Part shown: positions 14,660 through 21,735 of the stretch, in pieces
Position numbering within the stretch: the first letter of the stretch is position 1
Layout of the letters: each line of letters opens with the position of its first letter
Source: UBA5536 sp964592595
GTDB taxonomy: Bacteria; Bacteroidota; Bacteroidia; Bacteroidales; F082
NCBI GenBank assembly: GCA_964592595.1
Contig: CAZQFH010000057.1
Location: 1 to 21,735, forward strand
Reading direction: 5' to 3'
Length of the DNA stretch: 21,735 nucleotides
Notes under the pieces: generated by a model
Seen by the model: only the letters and a program-made list of their open reading frames with translations
Told to the model about the DNA's origin: nothing
The model's database searches: none
Program-made: the position numbers and the translations under genes

Positions 14660-15687
14660 TCCACATTCAGGTATAATACAACAGGCAAATGATCGCTAAA
14701 ACCACCAAAGTAACGCCCGCCTGACGACATTCTGTTAGGCCGGGCATCGCCTTGCTTTGGTTGATACAACATCCAGGGATGTTTCACTACTTGAAGGGTT
14801 CTCACAGAGGGCTTTTCAGGGTTTAGTAATGCCCTGGAAACTATTACCTGATCAAAAAAGTCCCAGCCACGGTAATATAATGTACCCTCCCCTGCTTCAA
14901 AAAGCGGAAGGCTCAGGTTGAACAAGCTGTTTGCTGCATCCAAATCTTTTGGGCCAACAGCTTGCAGATGCGCCGTGATGCTGGGATCAGTGGGATTATC
15001 ATTCAAATCGCCCATAATTATAATATGTGCCATAGGATCGAGCCTCAGCAAAGAATCTGACAATTGTCGCAAAAAATCGCCATAACGCGCCCTTCTTGGA
15101 GCCGTTTCATCTTTCCCGCCATACCGTGAAGTCCAATGATTTACAAAAAAATGCAAGGTATCTCCTCCCGAAATCAAACCTTTCACATACAATACATGCC
15201 GCATGCTTTCTGGCTTACTCACATTCGGCTCATATGCTGCTGATGTCAAAACTTCAAAATAATCTTTACGATAAATCGCAGCAACTTCAATTCCACGGTG
15301 GTCATTATCACTGATATGAATAATGCTGTAGTCTGCTTCGGCAAGTGCAGGTGTTTTCACCAAATCGTCAAGCACCGCTTTATTTTCAATTTCGGACAGG
15401 CCAACAAAATGCGGAAAATCCAAACTATCAAGAGCCGCAAGCACCCGTGCTTTTTGGGCCAGTGATTTTTGATACTTTTCTGTATTCCAGTCGAGTTTTG
15501 ATCCCGGCAAAAACTCCTCATCGTTGATTGTAGGATCATTGATGGTATCAAAAAGATTCTCCACATTATAAAAGGCTGCCATCCAAGCGTCATTTGGCTT
15601 CTTTACGGATTGCTTCGACAGGTTGCAGCTCGTCAGAAAAAAAATAAAACCAAGCAGCAATAAAATTGAAATTTTAATAAAACGCAT
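14656..15687 (-). CDS. Endonuclease/exonuclease/phosphatase-family lipoprotein
   Basis: A metal-dependent phosphodiesterase of the EEP (DNase I/exonuclease III-like) superfamily, probably acting outside the cytoplasm on nucleic acids or phosphate esters. The 343-residue protein starts with a lipoprotein signal (hydrophobic residues 7-18, lipobox LTSC with Cys21). Motifs expected for the fold are all present in order: FYNVENLFD, GLSEIENKAVL (metal-binding Glu), FFVNHWTSRYGG, IIMGDLNDNPTDPS (Asp/Asn pair) and FSDHLPVVLYL (catalytic His). It appears catalytically complete. Its ATG overlaps the stop of the S4-domain gene by one base (TAATG), so it is the last gene of the era-der-hslR operon. Its stop overlaps the stop of the convergent MORN lipoprotein gene. 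Substrate is unknown. Confidence 0.9.
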   Translation of the reverse strand: MRFIKISILLLLGFIFFLTSCNLSKQSVKKPNDAWMAAFYNVENLFDTINDPTINDEEFLPGSKLDWNTEKYQKSLAQKARVLAALDSLDFPHFVGLSEIENKAVLDDLVKTPALAEADYSIIHISDNDHRGIEVAAIYRKDYFEVLTSAAYEPNVSKPESMRHVLYVKGLISGGDTLHFFVNHWTSRYGGKDETAPRRARYGDFLRQLSDSLLRLDPMAHIIIMGDLNDNPTDPSITAHLQAVGPKDLDAANSLFNLSLPLFEAGEGTLYYRGWDFFDQVIVSRALLNPEKPSVRTLQVVKHPWMLYQPKQGDARPNRMSSGGRYFGGFSDHLPVVLYLNVD

Positions 15688-16067
15688 TATTCGTCAGTTT
15701 TGAGTTTGTCAATTAATCTTCTTTCTTTTTTTGTTGGGCGCCCCAATCCGCGTCCGCGATACTCTGTTTTGGCAGCCTTTACCAGCTCATAGCGTTCATA
15801 TTCTTCCACTGGCGTATGATCGATCAGCAGGTTTTCGACCAGCTTGGCGGCAACCCTGTTTTTAGCTGGTTCTTTCACTTCCACTTTTCGATGCAATTGC
15901 CCGATCTGAACTTCGATCATATCGCCTGCCTTCACCTCACGGGAAGCTTTTACTGACTGACCGTACATTTTTACCTTTCCGCCTTGGCAGGCATCAGCGG
16001 CAATGGTGCGGGTTTTGAAAAGCCTTACAGCCCACATCCATTTGTCTATCCTAACAGAATCGCTCAT
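15687..16067 (-). CDS. hslR: S4-domain RNA-binding protein, Hsp15 (HslR) family
   Basis: A 126-residue protein with an N-terminal S4 RNA-binding domain (about 4-65: VRIDKWMWAVRLFKTRTIAADACQ in two parts, GGKVKMYGQSVKASREVKAGD) and a basic C-terminal tail ending in GRGLGRPTKKERR. In E. coli, Hsp15 binds free 50S subunits that carry a stalled nascent chain and helps recycle them. This role would fit its position in an operon with the ribosome-assembly GTPases era and der. The start overlaps the der stop in an ATGA 4-nt overlap, and its stop overlaps the next ATG by one base, so the three genes are translationally coupled. The family is clear; the precise function in Bacteroidetes is carried over by homology. 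Confidence 0.88.
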   Translation of the reverse strand: MSDSVRIDKWMWAVRLFKTRTIAADACQGGKVKMYGQSVKASREVKAGDMIEVQIGQLHRKVEVKEPAKNRVAAKLVENLLIDHTPVEEYERYELVKAAKTEYRGRGLGRPTKKERRLIDKLKTDE

Positions 16068-17371
16068 TTTTGCCTGAAATACAATTGAATAGGTACTCCT
16101 TTAAAGTTAAACTGTTCACGCAATTTGTTTTCAAGGAATCGCCTGTACGACTCCTTTACATCTTTTGGGAAATTACAGAAAAACACAAATTGTGGTGTTT
16201 GCGTTTTCAACTGCGTGATATACTTGATTTTTACATATTTACCACGTGTAGTTGCAGGTGGTGGGGAGGCTTGAATAATTGGCAGCAGCAATTCGTTCAG
16301 CTGCGAGGTGGCAATACGTCGGTTACGATTTTCGTAAACCTCATGTGCCGCTTCAAGCACTTTGAAAATCCTTTGTTTGTTTATTACAGAGGTGAATACA
16401 ATCGGAATATCAGTAAAAGGAGCTGTTCTTTCCTTTATCGCCTTTTCGTACTCCAGGTGGGTGTTACTTTCTTTCTCAATCAAATCCCATTTGTTAGCCA
16501 CGATTACAACACCTTTACGGTTTTTTTCGGTGAGTTTGAGAATGTTAAGATCCTGCGCTTCAATGCCTGTTTGGGCATCTATCAAAATAATCACCACATC
16601 ACTTTCTTCAATCGAGCGAATGGCACGTAATACAGAGTAAAACTCAATATTTTCGTACACCTTCCCTTTTTTTCGGAGGCCTGCAGTATCCACAAGGATA
16701 AAATTCATCCCAAAAGCATTGTATTCGGTATGAATACTATCGCGTGTTGTGCCGGCAATGGAAGTAACAATGTTGCGTTCAATCCCCAGAAAAGCATTGA
16801 TAATGGAAGATTTTCCCACATTTGGACGCCCAACTACAGCAAATTTAGGCAGGTCACTTTCGATGGTGGTCATTTCTTCGGGAAGCATTTTTACCATTTC
16901 GTCTAGCAACTCGCCAGTTCCGCTACCATTGATGGCCGAAATAGGGAAAGGCTCACCCAAACCAAAGGAATAAAACTCCTGGGCATCAGCAATGCGATCA
17001 GGATTATCAACTTTGTTAGCAACTAACAAGACTTTCTTCTTGGATTGACGGAGCAAATTGGCTACCTCCTGATCTAAAACGTGAACCCCTTCGCGGGCAT
17101 CCACTACGAAAAAGATCACGTCGGCCTCATCGATCGCCAGAGCCACCTGCTTACGAATTTCTTCTTCAAAAATATCATCAGAACCAACCACATAACCACC
17201 CGTATCAATCAGAGAAAAGGTTTTGCCGTTCCAATCGCTGCGACCATAATGGCGATCGCGTGTTACGCCGCTGGTTTCCTCCACTATTGCCTGTCGCGCC
17301 TGCACTAACCTGTTAAAAAAAGTAGACTTTCCCACATTGGGTCTGCCTACAATTGCCGCAATATTTGCCAT
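16064..17371 (-). CDS. der: Ribosome-assembly GTPase Der (EngA)
   Basis: Der is an essential tandem-GTPase-domain factor for 50S subunit maturation. The 435-residue protein shows two complete G domains: the first with GRPNVGKS (9-16), DTGG (56-59) and NKVD (119-122), the second with GRPNVGKS (181-188), DTAG (228-231) and NKWD (293-296). A C-terminal KH-like domain follows (about 355-435, with PPATTRGKYVKIKYITQ and GVPIQLYFRQK). Length and all motifs match the family. It begins 17 nt after the era stop and ends in a 4-nt overlap with the S4-domain gene, so it sits mid-operon and is probably transcribed from upstream of era. Confidence 0.97.
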   Translation of the reverse strand: MANIAAIVGRPNVGKSTFFNRLVQARQAIVEETSGVTRDRHYGRSDWNGKTFSLIDTGGYVVGSDDIFEEEIRKQVALAIDEADVIFFVVDAREGVHVLDQEVANLLRQSKKKVLLVANKVDNPDRIADAQEFYSFGLGEPFPISAINGSGTGELLDEMVKMLPEEMTTIESDLPKFAVVGRPNVGKSSIINAFLGIERNIVTSIAGTTRDSIHTEYNAFGMNFILVDTAGLRKKGKVYENIEFYSVLRAIRSIEESDVVIILIDAQTGIEAQDLNILKLTEKNRKGVVIVANKWDLIEKESNTHLEYEKAIKERTAPFTDIPIVFTSVINKQRIFKVLEAAHEVYENRNRRIATSQLNELLLPIIQASPPPATTRGKYVKIKYITQLKTQTPQFVFFCNFPKDVKESYRRFLENKLREQFNFKGVPIQLYFRQK

Positions 17372-17388
17372 ATCTGTATTATTTAATA

Positions 17389-18273
17389 TCAGGCTTCATA
17401 GCCAAAGCGTCGAAGCATCTGCTCGTCGTCGCGCCAGTTTTTATTTACTTTCACACTCAATTCCAAAAACACCTTTTTGCCAACAAATTCCTCAATATCT
17501 GTCCTTGCCTGGGTACCCATTTTTTTTATCGCACTGCCCTGCTTACCAATTAAAATGGCTTTTTGAGAATCGCGTGCTGCGAAAATTATAGCCTGAATCC
17601 TGATCAGCTTTTCTGTTTCTTCGTAAGCATCTACTGCCACTTCAACGGAGTAGGGAATTTCCTGCTTATAATTCAACAGGATTTTTTCGCGAATGATCTC
17701 AGCGATAAAAAAACGCATGGATTTATCAGTCAGTTCATCTTTTGGAAAATAAGGAGGTGATTCAGGAAGTTTATCAAGAATCTGTTCAAAAAGATAAGCC
17801 ACATTAAGCCCCTGCAAAGCCGCCAGCGGAAAAACCTTAGCAGCTGGCAAAGCCTCGTTCCAGAAGGCAGCAGCCTGCTCAACCTTTGGTTGATCAGAAA
17901 GATCAATTTTGTTGATGAGCACAAAAACAGGAACCTTGCTGAATTGCAACTTCTCGATTGTAGAAGCATGATGCTGAGCCGGATCACTGATGTCAACCAT
18001 AAACAAAATCAGGTCGGCATCGATAAAAGCCGTTTCCACAAACTGATTCATCACATGATGCATTTTGTAGGCCGGTTGGTGAATGATGCCCGGAGTATCG
18101 GAAAAAACAATCTGAAAATTGTCGCCATTCACGATTCCAAGTATGCGATGACGGGTTGTTTGTGCTTTTGAAGTGATGATCGAAAGCTTTTCGCCAACCA
18201 ATGCGTTCATCAGGGTTGACTTGCCAACATTAGGGTTTCCGACAATATTAACATATCCGGCTTTATGTGTCAT
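17389..18273 (-). CDS. era: Ribosome-assembly GTPase Era
   Basis: Era binds the 3' end of 16S rRNA and guides 30S maturation. Starting at the ATG at 18273 the protein is 294 residues and begins MTHKAGYVNIVGNPNVGKST, the usual Era N-terminus. It has GNPNVGKS (12-19), DTPG (59-62), NKID (121-124) and a C-terminal KH domain (AILIGKQGSAIKKMGTQAR). The reading frame stays open to another ATG at 18306, which would add 11 residues (MQSKLFSKYFS). That extension is unlike the family and runs into the -33 box of the divergent tRNA promoter, so I prefer 18273. It is the first gene of the era-der-hslR-EEP operon. Confidence 0.95.
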   Translation of the reverse strand: MTHKAGYVNIVGNPNVGKSTLMNALVGEKLSIITSKAQTTRHRILGIVNGDNFQIVFSDTPGIIHQPAYKMHHVMNQFVETAFIDADLILFMVDISDPAQHHASTIEKLQFSKVPVFVLINKIDLSDQPKVEQAAAFWNEALPAAKVFPLAALQGLNVAYLFEQILDKLPESPPYFPKDELTDKSMRFFIAEIIREKILLNYKQEIPYSVEVAVDAYEETEKLIRIQAIIFAARDSQKAILIGKQGSAIKKMGTQARTDIEEFVGKKVFLELSVKVNKNWRDDEQMLRRFGYEA

Positions 18274-18294
18274 TGAAAAATATTTGCTGAAAAG

Positions 18295-18326
18295 TTTGCT
18301 TTGCAAAGTAACAAAATATATCTTTG
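18295..18326 (+). promoter_or_regulatory. Bacteroidetes-type promoter of the initiator tRNA gene
   Basis: TTTG (18295-18298), a 20-nt spacer and TATCTTTG (18319-18326) match both the -33 and TAnnTTTG -7 elements at ideal spacing. Transcription would begin around 18333, some 43 nt before the tRNA. The -33 box lies just 22 nt upstream of the divergent era start codon, so era's leader and this promoter share DNA. Confidence 0.8.
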
Positions 18327-18375
18327 CACTCCCATTTCAGAATCTGATTTAGTTTCATTTTGAAATGCCGCACAT

Positions 18376-18447
18376 TGCGGGGTGGAGCAGAGGCAGCTCG
18401 TTGGGCTCATAACCCAAAGGTCAGAGGTTCGAATCCTCTCCCCGCTA
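18376..18447 (+). tRNA. Initiator tRNA-fMet (anticodon CAU)
   Basis: A full cloverleaf can be drawn: acceptor strands 18376-18382 and 18440-18446, D stem GAGC/GCTC, anticodon stem TTGGG/CCCAA around CTCATAA (anticodon CAT), variable loop AGGTC, T stem AGAGG/CCTCT with loop TTCGAAT, and discriminator A at 18447. Initiator features are visible: three consecutive G-C pairs next to the anticodon loop, A11-U24 in the D stem, and no Watson-Crick pair at 1-72. The 1-72 position reads U-U rather than the common C-A. The CCA end is not encoded (A is followed by CAA). Confidence 0.95.
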
Positions 18448-18450
18448 CAA

Positions 18451-18488
18451 AAACCCTTTCAGCTTTTTAGTTGGAAGGGTTTCTTTTT
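18451..18488 (+). terminator. Intrinsic terminator of the tRNA gene
   Basis: AAACCCTTTC (18451-18460) pairs with GGAAGGGTTT (18473-18482), 10 bp including one T-G wobble, with a 12-nt loop. CTTTTT follows at 18483-18488. It lies directly after the mature tRNA end. Confidence 0.8.
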
Positions 18489-18600
18489 CATAGCACTTTC
18501 ATACAGCTTATATCAAGCGCATATTCAGCATAACATACACCATAATGAAAGCATTGTTACACTGTTTTTTGACTTTGATGTGTTTTTGTTGCAGTTAGTT

Positions 18601-18633
18601 TTTGGATAGATTAGCCAGCTAAGCTTACTTTTG
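18601..18633 (+). promoter_or_regulatory. Bacteroidetes-type promoter of the GH3 gene
   Basis: TTTG (18601-18604), a 21-nt spacer and TACTTTTG (18626-18633) match the -33 and -7 consensus. Predicted transcription start is near 18640, leaving a leader of only about 10 nt before the ATG at 18649. A possible TTG start at 18631 lies inside the -7 box and would be upstream of the transcript, which decides the start codon. Confidence 0.65.
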
Positions 18634-18648
18634 CTAAAAAATCACCTC

Positions 18649-21426
18649 ATGAAAAAAACGCTATTCAGCTTGCTCTTACTCCCCCTGTTTTTATCCTCCT
18701 TTTCTCAAAACCTCACCATCGATCAAAAAGTCGATAGCTTATTGAATTTGATGACCATCGACGAAAAAATAGGTCAGATGACGCAAGCCGAAAGAGGCAT
18801 GCTGGACAACATCAACGACATAGCCACCTATGGGTTAGGGTCGCTGCTAAGTGGTGGAGGCTCCTCACCCAATCCCAATACACAGGCTGCCTGGGCCGCT
18901 ATGTACGACAATTTTCAAAACATAGCAATGCAAAGCCGGCTGGGTATTCCCATGATTTATGGTGTCGATGCCGTTCACGGGCACAATAATGTTTATGGCG
19001 CTGTAATTTTTCCACATAATATCGGCCTCGGCTGCACCTGGAATCCGAATTTGGTGAAATCTATCAACGAAATAACGGCCAAAGAAGTTGCTGCAACTGG
19101 AATCGACTGGACATTTGCACCGTGCATAGCTGTTCCGCGCGATGAAAGATGGGGAAGAACATACGAAGGTTTTGGCGAAACAGCCGAAATTCAGCAAATT
19201 ATGGCAGAGGCATCAGTCATGGGTTTGCAGGGCAACGATTTAAGCACACCTGAAAGTATTTTGGCCTGTGCCAAACATTTTGTAGGTGATGGCGGAACAA
19301 CAGGTGGCAATGATCAGGGAAATACCGAAATTCTTGAACAGGTTCTAAGGGATATTCATATGGCCGGATATCAAGACGCTATAAACGCTGGTGTGGGTTC
19401 TGTAATGGCTTCGTACAATAGTTGGAACGGACAAAAATTGCACGGACACGAATACCTGCTGACTGATGTGCTGAAAAATGAATTAGGATTTGAAGGGTTT
19501 ATTGTCTCCGATTGGAAAGGCGTTGATCAGGTGGATGAGGATTACCGTGAAGCCATAAAAAGATCCATCAATGCCGGTATTGATATGGTGATGGTTCCCG
19601 ACAGGTACATTTACTTTATCAGCATTTTGAAAGATTTGGTGGCTAACAACGAAGTAAGCCACGAAAGAATTGATGATGCCGTGCGCAGAATTTTAAAGCA
19701 AAAATTTCTGTTGAATCTTTTTGAAAACCCACTCACCAATCCTGAATTTGCAGCAGATTTTGGCTCACAGATGCACAGAGATACTGCCAGAAAAGCCGTA
19801 CGCGAATCCTTGGTTTTGCTTAATGCCAAACACGACGTGCTTCCGATAGACAAAAACAATCAAAGGATTTTAGTGGCAGGCAGTTTGGCCAACGACCTGG
19901 GAGCGCTTTGTGGTGGCTGGAGCATTTCGTGGCAAGGCTCCAACGGCGCAATAACAGAAGGCACAAATATCCTGAATGGACTGCAGCATGCTACCGAAAG
20001 CAGTGAAATTATTTATGATCCACTTGGAAATACGAGCGAGAATATTGATGTGGCTGTTGTTGTAATAGGAGAAAATCCTTATGCTGAAGGCAGCGGCGAC
20101 AGAGAAAGCCTGCATTTTAATGATGCTGATATCAACCTCATAAAAAAAGTGAAAGGAAACGGCATTCCGGTAATTGCAGTATTGGTTTCCGGAAGGCCTT
20201 TACTCATCAGCGAATTGCTTCCCTATACAGATGCTGTTATTGCCGCCTGGCTGCCCGGCTCAGAGGGAGGTGATGGCATTGCCGATATCCTCTTTGGTGA
20301 TGAAGAACCCAGCGGAAAGCTGTCCATTTCGTGGCCAAAGGATATGCAATATTATCCGGTGAATTTCGGCGACTACAATTACAATCCTTTGTATGCTTAT
20401 AAACATGGTTACCAAAGTTTTCCATCACACAACAACAGCACCTTTATTAGTCCGTATGCGGCTAAAACCGAAGATGGAAGAAATAGTATCAAGTTGGTCT
20501 TGAACGACTTTGTCACTTCAATGAATGCTGCAGTTACAGATTTTCAGCTTAAATTAAATGGAAACGAAATAACCGATATCATTGATGAGGTTCAGATTTG
20601 GGATGAAGACCCAAGCAATTTAATCATTAGCTTGAATACCAGCCTTGATGAAGGCGATTTGAGTATTTCATACACCGGAAATGCAATTTATTCCTCCGAT
20701 TTAGCTTTAGAAAACTTTGATGACTTTTACGTTTATAATGGTGCAAGCTCAGGTGGCGAAACAACCCATTTAATTCCCGGTAAGATTCAGGCAGAAGATT
20801 ATGCAGCCATGTTAGGTGTTGACACAGAAGACTGTGCCGATACCGGAGGCGGATTAAATGTGGGCTGGATTGACCCGGGCGACTGGATGAAATATAATGT
20901 TGCCGTTGAGCAGGCTGGCGAATACGCTATAACAAGCAGAATAGCAGGCTATGCATCGGGATCATTTAGCCTTCAATTTGATGAGGCAGCCGAAACTACT
21001 GTGAGCTTTCAACCGACAAACGGCTGGCAGGCCTGGCAGGATTTTACTACGAATCTGTATCTGCCACAAGGCAACTACACCATGACGTTCACGGCTAATA
21101 ACGACGCCTTCAACCTCAACTATTTCGATTTTGACCTGATTGATGGCATCAGCGAAGGCTTTCAAAATGTGACAGCTATCCATGTAAATCCTAATCCGAT
21201 CCGTTCAGACTTTCAAATAAAATACAATGTGCTTAAGGCCTCGGATGTGTCGATTAAACTTTTTGATATGACAGGTCATTTGGTTCAAGCATTATTTGAA
21301 GGGAGAAATATGAGCGGTTTACAGGAATTTCAATTTCAAACAGACTCCTCCATAAAACCAGGCATGTATTTCATTGAATTGAAAGATGAAAGTAAAAGGT
21401 ATTTTAAGAAGGTAATGATTGAATAA
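18649..21426 (+). CDS. Secreted GH3 beta-glucosidase with CBM6 and T9SS sorting tail
   Basis: Predicted exo-acting beta-glucosidase (or related GH3 exo-glycosidase) working at the cell surface on oligosaccharides from beta-glucans. From the ATG at 18649 (925 residues): signal peptide (1-20, LSSFSQ); GH3 N-terminal barrel (about 25-370; GVDAVHGHNNVYGAVIFPHN, CAKHFVGDGGT, GFIVSDWKGVDQ with predicted nucleophile Asp288); GH3 C-terminal sandwich (about 385-600; GENPYAEGSGDRES with probable acid/base Glu480); a linker region; a CBM6 (about 703-834; KIQAEDYAAM, GWIDPGDWMKYNV, FNLNYFDFDL); and a T9SS type A tail (PNPIRSDFQI, LFDMTGHLVQ, KPGMYFIELK). The closest type is the barley ExoI/BglX-like GH3 group. 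It stands alone here with its own promoter and no SusCD or other glycosidase gene beside it. Exact specificity cannot be read. Confidence 0.93.
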   Translation: MKKTLFSLLLLPLFLSSFSQNLTIDQKVDSLLNLMTIDEKIGQMTQAERGMLDNINDIATYGLGSLLSGGGSSPNPNTQAAWAAMYDNFQNIAMQSRLGIPMIYGVDAVHGHNNVYGAVIFPHNIGLGCTWNPNLVKSINEITAKEVAATGIDWTFAPCIAVPRDERWGRTYEGFGETAEIQQIMAEASVMGLQGNDLSTPESILACAKHFVGDGGTTGGNDQGNTEILEQVLRDIHMAGYQDAINAGVGSVMASYNSWNGQKLHGHEYLLTDVLKNELGFEGFIVSDWKGVDQVDEDYREAIKRSINAGIDMVMVPDRYIYFISILKDLVANNEVSHERIDDAVRRILKQKFLLNLFENPLTNPEFAADFGSQMHRDTARKAVRESLVLLNAKHDVLPIDKNNQRILVAGSLANDLGALCGGWSISWQGSNGAITEGTNILNGLQHATESSEIIYDPLGNTSENIDVAVVVIGENPYAEGSGDRESLHFNDADINLIKKVKGNGIPVIAVLVSGRPLLISELLPYTDAVIAAWLPGSEGGDGIADILFGDEEPSGKLSISWPKDMQYYPVNFGDYNYNPLYAYKHGYQSFPSHNNSTFISPYAAKTEDGRNSIKLVLNDFVTSMNAAVTDFQLKLNGNEITDIIDEVQIWDEDPSNLIISLNTSLDEGDLSISYTGNAIYSSDLALENFDDFYVYNGASSGGETTHLIPGKIQAEDYAAMLGVDTEDCADTGGGLNVGWIDPGDWMKYNVAVEQAGEYAITSRIAGYASGSFSLQFDEAAETTVSFQPTNGWQAWQDFTTNLYLPQGNYTMTFTANNDAFNLNYFDFDLIDGISEGFQNVTAIHVNPNPIRSDFQIKYNVLKASDVSIKLFDMTGHLVQALFEGRNMSGLQEFQFQTDSSIKPGMYFIELKDESKRYFKKVMIE

Positions 21427-21735
21427 TATCCTTATCAATTTTATATGCTCAAAAAGAATGCCTAATTAAAATTCTTTATAATCTTCATGTCAAATTAAGT
21501 CTACGACTTCTTCTAAAGGCTTACTAAAATCTTAAGGATTGCTGGACGAGGGATTGGAGTGGGAAGCCCCCATGCTGGCGCTGCTTTGTTTTTTCCCTTT
21601 ACTTTTCTCAGGCAAGGCTTACTGTTTAATAGGTTGTAAAGGCATTAACTATGTCAGCATGGCCGGTATAAAAAATCTTGTTGAGGTGACCAATTAATTA
21701 CTTATCTTGTGAAGGAATAATTGATTAAAAACTAA
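21427..21735. other. Non-coding right end with repeat-like sequence
   Basis: No convincing gene is seen in these 309 nt. Two GGATTG-containing units lie 15 nt apart (21536 and 21551). The second leads into GGAGTGGGAAGCCCCC, which resembles, from memory, dispersed intergenic repeats in Bacteroidetes genomes. CCATGCTG (21570-21577) and CAGCATGG (21655-21662) form an inverted repeat that extends to 11 bp with G-U pairs across a loop of about 70 nt. This stretch is richer in G/C than the flanking A/T-rich sequence. Confidence 0.4.
21453..21477 (+). terminator. Weak A/T hairpin after the GH3 gene
   Basis: AAAGAAT (21453-21459) and ATTCTTT (21471-21477) form a 7-bp inverted repeat with an 11-nt loop 26 nt after the stop codon. 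No clear T-run follows. It is a candidate 3' end only. Confidence 0.3.

Noticed and set aside
16070..16630. 186-codon plus-strand open frame (and a 92-codon one) within the der region
   Set aside because: It lies antisense to clearly conserved der codons, has no recognisable domain or start context, and its composition reflects the complement of the GTPase.
21572..21697. 41-codon frame starting MLALLCFFPLLFSGKAY, signal-peptide-like
   Set aside because: It overlaps the repeat-like segment, has no promoter or homologous domain that I recognise, and this length arises easily by chance.

Overview
The window looks like a chromosomal segment from a member of the Bacteroidota (Bacteroidetes). The evidence is consistent across it. 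Three secreted proteins end in type IX secretion (T9SS, Por) sorting domains. There is a TonB-dependent receptor with an N-terminal carboxypeptidase-regulatory-like domain. Start codons are preceded by A/T-rich sequence rather than Shine-Dalgarno motifs, and several genes have the Bacteroidetes-type -7 box TAnnTTTG. I cannot name a genus. The large secreted T9SS cargo and a GH3-CBM6 glycosidase suggest a polymer-degrading environmental lineage, which is inference.

Layout. At the left end, trhO (tRNA U34 hydroxylation, minus strand) diverges from mfd (transcription-repair coupling factor, plus strand), followed by folE (GTP cyclohydrolase I). After a structured intergenic gap comes the most accessory-looking part (5650-11979): a secreted lamin-tail-domain protein, a TonB-dependent receptor and, 18 nt behind the receptor, a large multidomain endonuclease I-type secreted nuclease. 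The first and third carry T9SS tails. I read this as a candidate surface nucleic-acid (or nucleotide/phosphate) acquisition locus with no SusD partner. A strong hairpin at 12 kb closes it.

Next is a plus-strand operon of a polyprenol-phosphate mannosyltransferase, pyrC (dihydroorotase) and a small MORN-repeat lipoprotein. It converges, with overlapping stop codons, on a tightly packed minus-strand operon read as era, der, an hslR-type S4 protein and an endonuclease/exonuclease/phosphatase lipoprotein. Upstream of era, an initiator tRNA gene faces the other way, with a textbook Bacteroidetes promoter and an intrinsic terminator. The last gene is a secreted GH3 beta-glucosidase with CBM6 and T9SS domains. 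The final 300 nt holds no convincing gene but has repeat-like and inverted-repeat sequence.

Most genes are well-known families. The parts worth following are the receptor-nuclease locus with its 15-bp inverted repeat, the internally duplicated nuclease, a His-to-Gln change in the dihydroorotase HxH motif, an unusual 1:72 mismatch in the initiator tRNA, and the repeat-like sequence at the right end. No CRISPR array, transposase, phage gene or classical defence system was seen.
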